From Candidatus Fermentibacterota bacterium (GTDB lineage: Bacteria > JAFGKV01), in NCBI GenBank assembly GCA_030620115.1, contig JAUXFG010000009.1:1-43342 (forward strand): a stretch of 43,342 nt of DNA, in the 5' to 3' direction. The translations under genes were made by a program, and so were the position numbers. How positions within the stretch are numbered: position 1 is the stretch's first letter; each line of letters starts with the position of its first letter. Shown one piece after another: positions 18,186-26,467 of this stretch. The notes beneath the pieces are model-generated. The model saw nothing but the letters and a program-made list of their open reading frames with translations. It had not been told where the DNA came from and made no database searches.

Positions 18186-18739
18186 GTGACCAATCTCCAG
18201 GAGTGATAGGATTCTCTTACCAAAGGCAGGCTATGCCCGAACTTCTCCACGTCTTGAGCTTCCGTCAACATCTACGCAAGATATGTAGTAACTTCTTATT
18301 GAGTCCGTGCTTCCGACCTTCTCCCCCTTTCGCATTTGCTTCCCCTTCCCCACCCAGATTCTTCGGTCGATCCGCTCCCTCAGAATGACACGTCTTGCCA
18401 CGTCCAATGCCAAGTACCCCTGTCATTCTGAGCGACCCACAGGAGCGAAGAATCTCTCAGCTCTCAACCGGAAGGATATTGGCCCAATGGAGACGCGCTT
18501 CGTGCGTCCGTCGTATCGAGCATCAACGGCCATGACGGAGCATGGCCCTCCATCCTCCTCACTTCGATGTTCGAAGCAGTGAGCTTGCCCCGAGCGGAGG
18601 TGAGAGGATGTTCGATCCCCCAATCCAGCATTAGCTTTTCTTCCCAAATCTGGATTGCGCGCGCAAGCGTTGACAGGACCATAGGTGGTCTGATAGGTTG
18701 TATACAATGGGCGAGTGTATCCGACAAAGGGGGTGAATA
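18186..18739. other. repeat-filled spacer between divergent pgm and GGDEF-like genes
   Basis: These 554 bases hold no convincing gene. About 18307-18580 is the second copy of repeat family A (see the separate entry). At 18670-18675 a consensus TTGACA lies ahead of the GGDEF-like gene. A TAGGTT 18 bases on, or the overlapping TTGTATACAA palindrome at 18698-18707, could serve as -10 or operator. The Shine-Dalgarno AAAGGGGGTG is at 18727-18735. Confidence 0.5.
18307..18580. repeat. interspersed repeat family A, copy 2
   Basis: It shares with 6740-6905 the ordered blocks CCCACCCAGATTCTTC, CTCCCTCAGAATGACACGT, TTGCCACGTCC, GTATCGAGCATCA, ACGGCCATGAC and GAGCATGGCCCTCC. It also carries a middle insertion (CATTCTGAGCGACCCACAGG and following) that is absent from copy 1. 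The CAGAATGACA and TGTCATTCTGAG blocks are mutually inverted, so the two halves could pair. Confidence 0.65.
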
Positions 18740-19726
18740 ATGGGATCGGGACGAGTGGTGCGCCCGATGGAGATGGGTAGACAGATTCAGCACCAGCTTA
18801 TCAGTATCTTTGTGGCGGCCTCCTTCCTGCCCGTTTTGTTGTTGCTCTATGTGAGTCGCGTCCTGCTGCGCTCCTCAGAGGGAGGGGGCCTCACTGCTGC
18901 TGAACTGAACGCAGTAGACAGTCTGCTGGTGGCCAGTCTCGTGCTCGCGACTGCGGGGTTTGTGCTCATGCACAAGACCACGAATCGTGTTCTCGACATG
19001 ATCTACTCGCTACGCAGAGCTATCGACCCAGGAAATGGCCATACGCATAATAACCTGGAGTTACTGAGCAGTGCGGCACGCCGGTTGAGACAGAAGGGAG
19101 GGCTGCAAGAGGGGGAAGTTCTCTCACTGAAAGACGAAATCAAAGTGCTGGAAGAAGAATTGGAGGATGTACGGAAGCAACTGGGCATTCATGCCCCTAT
19201 GCCTCGCATCACTGGGCGTTGGAACGCCCATGGCTGGGAGTCATATCTGGCACAGGAAATCGAGCGATCGAGACGATACAAGAAAGAATTTTCAGTCCTC
19301 TTCATGGAGCTAAGCAACTATTCCGAGATCACTCGTTCTCTGCCGAAGAGGGAGAGCGAGTACATCGGTCGCGTCGTGTCGGAGAAGGCCGGGGAGTTGA
19401 TCCGATCGAGTGACCTCATTGCCGGTTATCCGGACCAATATCTTGTGCTGCTTCTGCCCGAAGCGGGTTCGGAGAGCTGCATGAAGGTAGCGCATCGAAT
19501 GGCGGCGAGCCTTACCCAGGAGAGCTTCGAGTCCTTGAGCGGCGGCAGTCTCCATTTCAAGGTCCGCATCGGATATGCCAGCTACCCCTTTGATGCGATG
19601 GACGCAGGGACGCTTGTCGAACGCGCCCGTGCGGCATTGGCCTATGTAGCGAAGAAAAGAGATGGGATTCCGGTGGCCGCGTACAATAGCAAACTCATGG
19701 AGTATACACCCTTCACCGATACCTGA
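18740..19726 (+). CDS. membrane protein with degenerate GGDEF domain, paralogue of 7666-8613
   Basis: The product is 328 aa, starting at ATG 18740 behind AAAGGGGGTG. The layout matches the 7.7-kb paralogue: two membrane helices (LISIFVAASFLPVLLLLYVS, then a second near residue 55-75), a coiled coil (GEVLSLKDEIKVLEEELEDV) and a C-terminal GGDEF-like fold. The fold keeps AQEIERSRRYKKEF, SSDLIAG, YLVLLLPEAG, GYASYPFDA and LVERARAAL. The GG(D/E)EF site reads GYPDQYL, so synthesis of c-di-GMP is unlikely. A receptor or scaffold role is inferred. It is convergent with the membrane-protein gene on the other strand. Confidence 0.75.
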   Translation: MGSGRVVRPMEMGRQIQHQLISIFVAASFLPVLLLLYVSRVLLRSSEGGGLTAAELNAVDSLLVASLVLATAGFVLMHKTTNRVLDMIYSLRRAIDPGNGHTHNNLELLSSAARRLRQKGGLQEGEVLSLKDEIKVLEEELEDVRKQLGIHAPMPRITGRWNAHGWESYLAQEIERSRRYKKEFSVLFMELSNYSEITRSLPKRESEYIGRVVSEKAGELIRSSDLIAGYPDQYLVLLLPEAGSESCMKVAHRMAASLTQESFESLSGGSLHFKVRIGYASYPFDAMDAGTLVERARAALAYVAKKRDGIPVAAYNSKLMEYTPFTDT

Positions 19727-19744
19727 TCATTAGAAATCACTGGA

Positions 19745-20707
19745 TCAATTGTATGCGATCTGCAGGTAGCAAGAATCGCCGTTTCGCCGAGCGATTCCCA
19801 CTACTAGATGGTACAAGGCGAATAGCTCGAGAGAGAATGGGAGATAACCTGCATAACCCAGCAGAGGCATCTCGAAGACATGTACGAAGTCAACGTATGG
19901 GACATGGTATGTCCATTTGGGATACGACAAGTAGTTCCACATCTCCCAGAAGAATCCACACATCAAGCACCCGGTCCATAATGACAGAATAGTCCTCCAG
20001 TCACCCATGGCGGTATGCTCCAGCAACGAACGGTTCTTGAGCCATACATTGAGAGGCTCCAGAATGAAGTACACCGACAGCCATACAAAGGGAAAGAAAT
20101 AACGGGGCCATAGAAGGAGCAGCGCCATCATCGCGCAACCCGATACGAAGAGCCTGATCAAGGTTCTTCTCTCCGGCCTGATTGTCGGACCACGACCGAT
20201 TCGTTTGATCCAGGAATACGTTAAGGATAGTTCCGCGGAGCCGAATACCGCAGGCATAACCGTGGAGAAGGAGAGCGACGAGAAGAGGAAGTACTGAAAA
20301 TCAGTGAAGTGGTCTCGGCCGGCGTAGAACCAGTTTTGTGTGCGCAGATTGAGAAGTTCGAAAAGCCACCAGGCTGGAGCCGAGATGAAGAATAGCATCA
20401 CATAGGCCCGCGGGCTTCGTGTCAGTAGTGATGTGCCTTTGCGCTTCAGGACCAGCGCATCGATGGTGAGACAATACCCTAGCCAGAGTGGAAAGAATAG
20501 GATATGCGTGCGGAGTCCTGGAAGTATCCAGTTCAGGAGCCAGCTCACCAATACCAGGGCCAAGCCCAACCATCCGTGGAGCGGCCAGCCATGCAGCGTA
20601 GCTGAGCTTATTACGGGATGTCCCCCGCGAAGTCGTGCTCCCCGAATCGGTTCGATCTGTTCATCTCTTGCCCCGATCCGTCCACTGCCACAATGATATA
20701 CGTCCAA
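19745..20707 (-). CDS. polytopic integral membrane protein, unknown function
   Basis: There are seven or eight hydrophobic segments. Recognisable stretches are WLGLALVLVSWLLNWILPG, HILFFPLWLGYCLTIDALVL, YVMLFFISAPAWWLFELLN, LIRLFVSGCAMMALLLLW and CGFFWEMWNYLSYPKWTYH. The many conserved-looking Trp/His residues suggest an enzyme or pore, but I do not recognise a family with certainty. The start is unclear. The only standard start upstream of the hydrophobic core is TTG 20707, which overlaps the FG-GAP gene by 97 bases. A later TTG at 20569 would truncate the first helix. A rare start near 20600, coupled to the upstream stop, is also possible. Confidence 0.6.
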   Translation of the reverse strand: MDVYHCGSGRIGARDEQIEPIRGARLRGGHPVISSATLHGWPLHGWLGLALVLVSWLLNWILPGLRTHILFFPLWLGYCLTIDALVLKRKGTSLLTRSPRAYVMLFFISAPAWWLFELLNLRTQNWFYAGRDHFTDFQYFLFSSLSFSTVMPAVFGSAELSLTYSWIKRIGRGPTIRPERRTLIRLFVSGCAMMALLLLWPRYFFPFVWLSVYFILEPLNVWLKNRSLLEHTAMGDWRTILSLWTGCLMCGFFWEMWNYLSYPKWTYHVPYVDFVHVFEMPLLGYAGYLPFSLELFALYHLVVGIARRNGDSCYLQIAYN

Positions 20708-22146
20708 TTATCGGCAGGATCACCGATACCACTTGAGCTTGGCCACGTGGTAGTCGCGGAGGAGAGATCCTGCAGCCTGTATTCATAGTCCGGGGGATCG
20801 AGACTCGGTATGAAGTAGGCCTTATTGGCTGCACCGTAAACCCAATAGCCCGTGGCGCCGTGCCACGGTGTCCATTCCAGCACGAGATCTGATCCGGACA
20901 TATTCCCGGCCAGAGTCATAAGCGATCCAAGCGAGTGGAGATATGCTGAGCCAGAATAGGCGCCGTTGTCATCGTCCCAGTAGGCGCCCACCATCGCACG
21001 GGAGCTATCCATGGAGACTGCATAGCCGAATATGTCGCCCGCTGCGCCATCGTGTGCGGTGAGTTTCGCCTGTTCCGCCCATGCACTGCCATCATACTGG
21101 AAGATATACGCCGAGCCGGATCTATCTCCGTCATCATCATCCTCATCAGCCCCAACCACGGCCCAAGTCCCATTGGTGGATACGCAGCAGCCGAATCTAT
21201 CCCATCCTGCACCGTCGCTTGCCGTGAGCTTTGGTTGTTGTTCCCACTCTATGCCATTATGATGGAAGACATATGCCGCGCCTACATTACTGTTGTCGTA
21301 GGGCGCTCCGACCAGTATCGTGGTATCATGAATCGATACGGAGAAGCCGAACCATTCATATGGCGCGCCATCATTTGCGGTAAGCTTTGCCTCCTGAGTC
21401 CATGTGATGCCACTACGATGGAACACATAAGCCGAGCCTGAATCCGTCCCAAGATCATCATCACGGTATGCCCCCACAACCAGATAATCACCATCTACAG
21501 AGACTGACCTGCCAAACAGGTCCCATTGCTCGCCGCTGCTTATGACAAGCTTTGCCTGCTGAGTCCACGTGCTGCCGCTACGATGGAACACGTAGGCCGC
21601 GCCCGAGGAATCCACACCCTCATTGTGGAAGTCCGCACCCACCACCACATAATCGCCGGAGATGGATACGGATTTTCCGAAATTGTCCCGAGCCTCGCAG
21701 TCGCTTGCGGTAAGCTTCGCCCGCTCAACCCAATCCCCAGCCTCATGATGGAAGATATAGGCCGCGCCGCAGTCTTCTCCACAGTGATCATCACCAATGG
21801 CGCCCACCACCACATAGTCACCATCTATTGCCGCTGAAACCCCAAAGCTGTCCCCCGCGGCACCTTCTCCCGCCAGGAGTTTCGCCTGCTGGATCCAACT
21901 GCCGCTCACATGATGGAAGACGTAGGCTGCTCCGGAATTACTTCCGTTTTCTTGATCGCCTTTGGCACCTATCACCGCATAGTCATGATCAATGCAGACT
22001 GATGCCCCGAAATTCTGATAGGCCGCGTTATCACTTGGCAGAATTTTGATCTGGTCCATAGCGTGGACAGCACTGCTGACAAGAGCTATCATCATGAGAG
22101 CCCATATCTGCCAGCGGAATATCCTTGCAGCTCCTGGATCTGTCAT
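20611..22146 (-). CDS. secreted seven-repeat FG-GAP beta-propeller protein
   Basis: The product is 511 aa from ATG 22146, chosen for the AAGAGGAAGT Shine-Dalgarno and a signal peptide (RIFRWQIWALMMIALVSSAVHA). Seven near-identical ~57-residue units follow. Each has the pattern FGxSVSIDGDYVVVGAxxDD...SGAAYVFHxxGxxWxQQAKLxAxDGA. The C-terminal ~90 residues are a fibronectin-like part (VLEWTPWHGATGYWVYG) without a FlgD-type sorting domain. The expected location is the periplasm or cell surface. Strong repeat similarity suggests recent internal duplication. The upstream spacer holds a tandem decamer. Confidence 0.8.
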   Translation of the reverse strand: MTDPGAARIFRWQIWALMMIALVSSAVHAMDQIKILPSDNAAYQNFGASVCIDHDYAVIGAKGDQENGSNSGAAYVFHHVSGSWIQQAKLLAGEGAAGDSFGVSAAIDGDYVVVGAIGDDHCGEDCGAAYIFHHEAGDWVERAKLTASDCEARDNFGKSVSISGDYVVVGADFHNEGVDSSGAAYVFHRSGSTWTQQAKLVISSGEQWDLFGRSVSVDGDYLVVGAYRDDDLGTDSGSAYVFHRSGITWTQEAKLTANDGAPYEWFGFSVSIHDTTILVGAPYDNSNVGAAYVFHHNGIEWEQQPKLTASDGAGWDRFGCCVSTNGTWAVVGADEDDDDGDRSGSAYIFQYDGSAWAEQAKLTAHDGAAGDIFGYAVSMDSSRAMVGAYWDDDNGAYSGSAYLHSLGSLMTLAGNMSGSDLVLEWTPWHGATGYWVYGAANKAYFIPSLDPPDYEYRLQDLSSATTTWPSSSGIGDPADNWTYIIVAVDGSGQEMNRSNRFGEHDFAGDIP

Positions 22147-22217
22147 AGGCACTTCCTCTTGGTGAAGGGTACGATAGGCGACCATTCCTGCCGGCCCCTC
22201 ATTCCCGAGGGCAAGCG

Positions 22218-22257
22218 GGGCTATGATGGGCTATGATGGGCTATGATGGGCTATGAT
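22218..22257. repeat. four perfect tandem copies of the decamer GGGCTATGAT
   Basis: Positions 22218-22227, 22228-22237, 22238-22247 and 22248-22257 are identical, followed by TGTCAAGG. The array lies 72 bases upstream of the FG-GAP gene start on the other strand and ahead of the radical SAM gene. The ten-base period equals about one helical turn, so each copy would present the same DNA face. No known binding site is recognised. Confidence 0.9.
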
Positions 22258-22362
22258 TGTCAAGGATAGGGCAAGCTATGCGAAAAATCAACCATGATCA
22301 GCGATATCCCCAGGAAGAGGAAGAGAGATTCTTCGTTTCCTGCGGTCACCCGAATCACAGAG

Positions 22363-22391
22363 TTGCGACATGTGTGCATTCGTGTTAGGAT
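22363..22391 (+). promoter_or_regulatory. possible sigma70-type promoter for the radical SAM gene
   Basis: The -35 candidate TTGCGA (22363-22368) and the -10 candidate TAGGAT (22386-22391) are 17 bases apart, each matching four of six consensus positions. The start codon is ~97 bases farther on. Confidence 0.35.
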
Positions 22392-22487
22392 CTGTCCTCA
22401 ATCCTTTGTCTCGATTACGCCGCAACTACGCCCTCCGTGGCTTCGTAGGATTTTGTCCGGAGCTCGCCGGGTATGTGAGGATACGTC

Positions 22488-23555
22488 ATGGGAGTATGTG
22501 CAATCTGCGGGCGTGAAGCCCCAACAATCTCGAAAACGCTGGGACTCTGTTGCGCCTGTCTGCTGAACGAGTCAGAAGCGAGTAAGCAGCGAGTGGCTGC
22601 GGTCCATGGGGAAACGCGTGTTTCGTTCAATCTTCCCCCAGCACCGTGCCGAAGCGACGGCGGCATCACATGCACACTGTGTAGCAATGCATGCACTCTG
22701 CTTGAGGGCGAACGCGGCTTCTGTGGTTTGCGAATCGTGCGCGATGGGCGTCTTGTGCATCTCGCTGGTACGCCTCGGCGAGGCCTTGTCACCTGGCATC
22801 GCGATCCGCTGCCTACGAATTGCGTGGCTGACTGGGTCTGCGAAGGCAAGAATCATCAGGGGAGCCACAATCTTGCGGTCTATTATGAGAGTTGTACAGC
22901 GAACTGTCTCTACTGCCAGAACTGGCATTATCGCAAGATGACTCCCGAAAAGCGAAAAGGGGTGAGCGCCAAGGAACTTGCGTCTGCCGCGACGGACCAA
23001 ACATTCTGCGTTTGCTTCTTTGGCGGTGATCCCACATCCCAGATGCCGCACGCGCTTGCTGCGGCACGTTCGTTTGCCCGCAGGGGCATCAGGGTGTGCT
23101 GGGACACGAATGGGACGATGCATCCGAAGCTACTGGAGCATGCACTCGAGCTCTCCCTTGAGACCGGCGGTTGCATCAAGTTCGATCTCAAGGCTTCTGA
23201 CGATGCGCTCCACACCGCCCTTACAGGCATATCGAAGCAGCGCACCCTAGAGAATTTCGTCATGGCTGTTCGTCGCTCTGCCGATCGGCCGGATCCGCCC
23301 CTTGTTATCGCCAGTACGCTTCTGGTGCCGGGATACGTGGAAGCGCAGCAAGTCGGCAAGATTGCCAGGTTCATCGCATCTCTGGATACTACAATCCCCT
23401 ACACACTTCTCGGGTTTGCACCACAGTTCTATATGAGTGATCTCCCCTATACATCCGTCGAACACGCCGCCGAGGCTGAATCAGCGGCGCGGGCGGCCGG
23501 TCTCCAACGGGTACGGATTGGCAACCGCAATCTCATTGGATGGCAGCAAGGCTGA
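22488..23555 (+). CDS. PflA-like radical SAM protein with N-terminal Cys-rich domain
   Basis: The product is 355 aa. The radical SAM cluster motif is in YYESCTANCLYCQNWHY (CX3CX2C, residues ~130-140). The fold continues with the glycine motif FGGDPT and with WDTNGT and KFDLKASDD. The N-terminal ~90 residues carry zinc-ribbon-like cysteines: CAICGRE, CCAC, CTLCSNAC and GFCGLR. This matches PFL-activase-like proteins of the AmmeMemoRadiSam-associated group, which use SAM and a [4Fe-4S] cluster to make a radical. No glycyl-radical enzyme, AMMECR1 or Memo gene lies nearby, so the substrate is unknown. The start is ATG 22488 behind TGAGGATA. Confidence 0.8.
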   Translation: MGVCAICGREAPTISKTLGLCCACLLNESEASKQRVAAVHGETRVSFNLPPAPCRSDGGITCTLCSNACTLLEGERGFCGLRIVRDGRLVHLAGTPRRGLVTWHRDPLPTNCVADWVCEGKNHQGSHNLAVYYESCTANCLYCQNWHYRKMTPEKRKGVSAKELASAATDQTFCVCFFGGDPTSQMPHALAAARSFARRGIRVCWDTNGTMHPKLLEHALELSLETGGCIKFDLKASDDALHTALTGISKQRTLENFVMAVRRSADRPDPPLVIASTLLVPGYVEAQQVGKIARFIASLDTTIPYTLLGFAPQFYMSDLPYTSVEHAAEAESAARAAGLQRVRIGNRNLIGWQQG

Positions 23556-24275
23556 GAGTTCGCGGCTCACGCCGCCTTAGCCGTCTTCAATAGGTTGGAA
23601 ACTTCACAAACGAGTCAAATCTTGCGCTGATGCTTGATGCTGGAAGGAGAACGGAACGATCCGGGTTCCATCCAGTATCCAGTGACCAGCAACCAGCATC
23701 GCTACGCCTCGATCAATGCGCTATGGCATCATCACTCGTCGGTTTGAGGCGCAGCTTCGCCAGGGCATATCAAGAAGAGGTTTCGGCTGCAACCAACCGG
23801 GCGCATCGGCGTTGTACTATATGGTAGCTCGCCCGCCGGCGGAACCATCCTTTTCCTTCCCGATAGCACCATCGGCGTGGTCCATTTTTTTGGCGGCAAT
23901 GTTGTCAGATTTGACACCGAAGGAACTCCGGCTGGATTGCTGATACCTGGAGGTGACGATCCCACAAAAGGAGGCTTTCGAAACCTCAGAAACCTAAGGT
24001 TTCGGGGCGGCAATCTCGTGGCTTGTGGAGGGATGATGGCGGCTTCACCAGGAGGAAACGCGCGGCGTACGAGCTATCTCGCGAGCATCACCGACGAGGG
24101 AAGCGAGAAGGCACGATACCTGGAAAAAACCACAGAGACAGAGCCATATCGGCAGTCGCAGTCCCGCGGTGGACGCGGGATGAGAAGTCCGGGATAGGAT
24201 GTATGCATTCGAGCTGCCTTCTGGGCTGGCTTCCAACTTCACAGAAACCTGTTGATATTGACGGAATAGTGAATA
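23556..24275. other. spacer with a decayed reading frame and a repeat fragment
   Basis: The spacer is about 720 bases. Between ~23762 and 24197 one + frame is open and reads IGVVLYGSSPAGGTILFL, then GVVHFFGGNVVRFDTEG and LLIPGGDDPTKGG. It has no start or RBS and drifts into low-quality sequence, so it looks like a gene remnant. CCAGTATCCAGTGACCAGCA at ~23671 is a simple short-repeat phrase. At 24158-24194 lies a terminal piece of the TAACCCG-type repeat. Confidence 0.45.
24158..24194. repeat. repeat family B (TAACCCG type), end fragment
   Basis: GCAGTCCCGC, GGACGCGGGAT and GAGAAGTCCGGG match, in reverse complement, the left end of the full copy at 42052-42242. A few bases are missing between the inner hairpin and the terminal repeat. 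Confidence 0.65.
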
Positions 24276-25430
24276 TTGTACATTCCAAGAGTATTACGGC
24301 CTCCCAAGAAGAGCTTCTTCCTGCTGGGCCCACGCGGCACGGGAAAGAGCACATGGCTGCGCGCTACCTTTCCTGATGCACACACTATCGATCTCTTGAG
24401 CGAAGAGATCTATCAGCGGCTTTTGGCGAGTCCTGCGGTGTTCGGCGCTGAACTTCGTGCGCTACGGCCGGGGTCCTGGGTTATCATTGATGAAGTACAG
24501 CGATTGCCGAACCTTCTGAACGAGGTCCACAAGGCAATCGAGGAGCAACAGCTGCGCTTTGTGCTTTGCGGATCAAGCGCCCGCAAATTGAAGCGAAGCG
24601 GGGTGAACCTATTAGGAGGACGCGCGTTACACCGCTCGATGCATCCGTTCGTGCCGGAAGAGCTTGGAGCCCGGTTCGATCTTGAGGCGGCTCTCCAATA
24701 CGGGTTGCTGCCCATCGTGTGGGCTTCAGAAGAGCCTGCGGAAGCATTGAGGGCCTACACAAGGATATACTTGAAGGAAGAGATCAAGGCGGAAGCGCTC
24801 GTGAGGAATCTCCCTGGATTCGCTAGGTTTCTGCCCATTGCGGCTCTTTTCCACGGACAGGTCGCCAACATCAGCAACGTGGCAAGAGAAGCCGGTGTGG
24901 CACGCACAACGGCATCGGGGTATTTCGAAATACTCGAGGAGACGCTGGTGTGCTTCCGAATTCCGGGCTATGAAGCGAAATTGCGAGTGAGAGAGCGCAA
25001 ACTGCCGAAGTGGTACTGGTGTGACCCGGGCGTGGCGCGAGCCATGAAACATTCGACGCTGGGAGATCCAGCTCCAGAAGAGCGTGGTGCGTTGTTCGAA
25101 GGGCTTGTGGCCCAGTTGATTCGAGCGTATCGAGACTATCGGGGATTGTGCGACGAGTGCTACTATTGGGCACCCGCCGGGCGATTCCAGACCGAAGTCG
25201 ACTTTCTGCTCCAACGAGATGGCGAATTCGTGGCGATTGAGGCCAAATCCGGCTTACGGTTTGCTGAAGGATGGTGCCGGGGATTACGTGCGGTGAGCAA
25301 ACTCGAGGGGCTGCGTCGCCGTCTGCTGGTTTATCCGGTCGGCCCGAGGCTCGTGACGCACGATGGCATCGAAGTGCTCCCTCTGGTGGATTTTGCGAAT
25401 TTGATGGCACGCGAGGAGGTATGGTTGTGA
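24276..25430 (+). CDS. AAA ATPase with DUF4143-type C-terminal domain
   Basis: The product is 384 aa. TTG 24276 is chosen because it gives the family-typical opening MYIPRVLRPPKKSFFLLGPRGTGKST. Walker A is GPRGTGKST (~residue 18-26), Walker B is SWVIIDEVQR (~68-77), and the sensor region is LRFVLCGSSARKLKR. After an arginine-rich linker (GGRALHRSMHPF) comes the DUF4143 nuclease-like half with RTTASGYFEILEET, EVDFLLQRDGE and FVAIEAKSG. The ExK-containing end resembles a PD-(D/E)XK fold. These ATPases are widespread orphan accessory genes of unclear function. No antitoxin or methylase partner is adjacent on this strand. Confidence 0.85.
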   Translation: MYIPRVLRPPKKSFFLLGPRGTGKSTWLRATFPDAHTIDLLSEEIYQRLLASPAVFGAELRALRPGSWVIIDEVQRLPNLLNEVHKAIEEQQLRFVLCGSSARKLKRSGVNLLGGRALHRSMHPFVPEELGARFDLEAALQYGLLPIVWASEEPAEALRAYTRIYLKEEIKAEALVRNLPGFARFLPIAALFHGQVANISNVAREAGVARTTASGYFEILEETLVCFRIPGYEAKLRVRERKLPKWYWCDPGVARAMKHSTLGDPAPEERGALFEGLVAQLIRAYRDYRGLCDECYYWAPAGRFQTEVDFLLQRDGEFVAIEAKSGLRFAEGWCRGLRAVSKLEGLRRRLLVYPVGPRLVTHDGIEVLPLVDFANLMAREEVWL

Positions 25431-25610
25431 AGTCCGGAAGGGAGAGCATCATAGGGAACGTCGAAGCCTTTCTCGCTCGCCTTCGTAAGGACTATGTCCT
25501 GTGCGGCGCCAGATGTGGCGGAACGAGCGACACATCGAGGATGATTCTGCAAGCCCAATATCACATGTCAAGGCCCCAGAGTTCCACATACGATTCATCG
25601 TTTTCTGCTC

Positions 25611-26267
25611 TCATGTGACTATCAATCTGATTCTCTCAGCCGTCTTTTCCCCGATCCCTTCAACGGATTGGAGTTCTTCACTCGTGGCACTAATCACGGC
25701 TTCCACATTCCCGAAGGTATCAAGGAGCCGCTTCGCCATTTCCCTACCGATTCCTGGCAGACCCTGCAAAATGAACAGCTTCCTTTTCTTTTCTCCTTTC
25801 GGTCGATAGCCTCCCCGCTGAACGGCCCCTTGTGCGATTGATTTGAGCTGCCGTGCAGCATAGACGATGAGACGTGCTGTTTCCGAGGGTCCTCTTGAGC
25901 GAAGAATAGGTATTCCCAAAACCAGACTCACTGTAATGATCGCTCCCTGCATGGCTTCTCGACGAACCCCTGTCTCTGAAGCGGTCTTTGCCTTTCCCTC
26001 GAGGATAAGCACGCCATCATGATCAGAACGAGCCAGCCTAACCGTTTGGCCAAAGAGCCTTCCATCAATGATTGAGATGGCAAAATCATCCAGGGTTTTT
26101 CTTTCAAAAAGTAGATTACTGCCTGCTAAATAATCTCCCAATCGAAGCCTCTGGATCTTCGTCTCAACACCGTCTATCTGGTTCAAGGCCTCTATGACGC
26201 CGCTTTGCTGTTCTCGATCGTCAACGATCACACTGATTCTGATGGCGTTTGACTTCATAATAAGCAT
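25611..26267 (-). CDS. ERCC4-family nuclease with C-terminal helix-hairpin-helix domain
   Basis: The product is 218 aa. The N-terminal half is an ERCC4 (XPF/Mus81/Hef-type) nuclease: VIVDDREQQSG, LRLGDYLAG, then the catalytic FERKTLDDFAISIIDGRLFGQ (ERKxxxD signature) and DGVLILEG. The last ~60 residues form a tandem HhH domain: LPGIGREMAKRLLDTFG and SVEGIGEKTAERI. Intact catalytic residues predict a structure-specific endonuclease acting on branched or flapped DNA. The family is best known in archaea and eukaryotes, so transfer is possible. It lies 200 bp downstream of the putative restriction nuclease on the same strand. No helicase is fused. Confidence 0.85.
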   Translation of the reverse strand: MLIMKSNAIRISVIVDDREQQSGVIEALNQIDGVETKIQRLRLGDYLAGSNLLFERKTLDDFAISIIDGRLFGQTVRLARSDHDGVLILEGKAKTASETGVRREAMQGAIITVSLVLGIPILRSRGPSETARLIVYAARQLKSIAQGAVQRGGYRPKGEKKRKLFILQGLPGIGREMAKRLLDTFGNVEAVISATSEELQSVEGIGEKTAERIRLIVT

Positions 26268-26467
26268 GATCCATAGGATAGGGTAGTTGCCCAGAGAGAT
26301 TCAATTGACAATACGAAGCCCACGAAGGATACCATGAGATCAATAGCTCTCTTGTCTGCAATGGTGCCCCGGGAGCATCCTTCTATCCTGAACATCAGAG
26401 CCTGCGCGATCGAAAGAGTCCCATTCCCAGGGGAATTCCTTGCCGCCCGGGCGTGTGATCCAAGATT

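Noticed and set aside
22218-22257. Tandem decamers considered as a CRISPR array
   Set aside because: Repeats are directly adjacent with no spacers and no cas genes are present.
23877-24197. 106-codon + frame with FGGNVVRFDTEG
   Set aside because: No start signal, the frame is open upstream without a start, and its end runs into a repeat fragment. Treated as a decayed sequence.
25421-25618. 65-codon + frame beginning ATG 25421 right after GAGGAGGT
   Set aside because: The Shine-Dalgarno is only about one base from the ATG, the product has no recognisable feature, and its start overlaps the ATPase gene.
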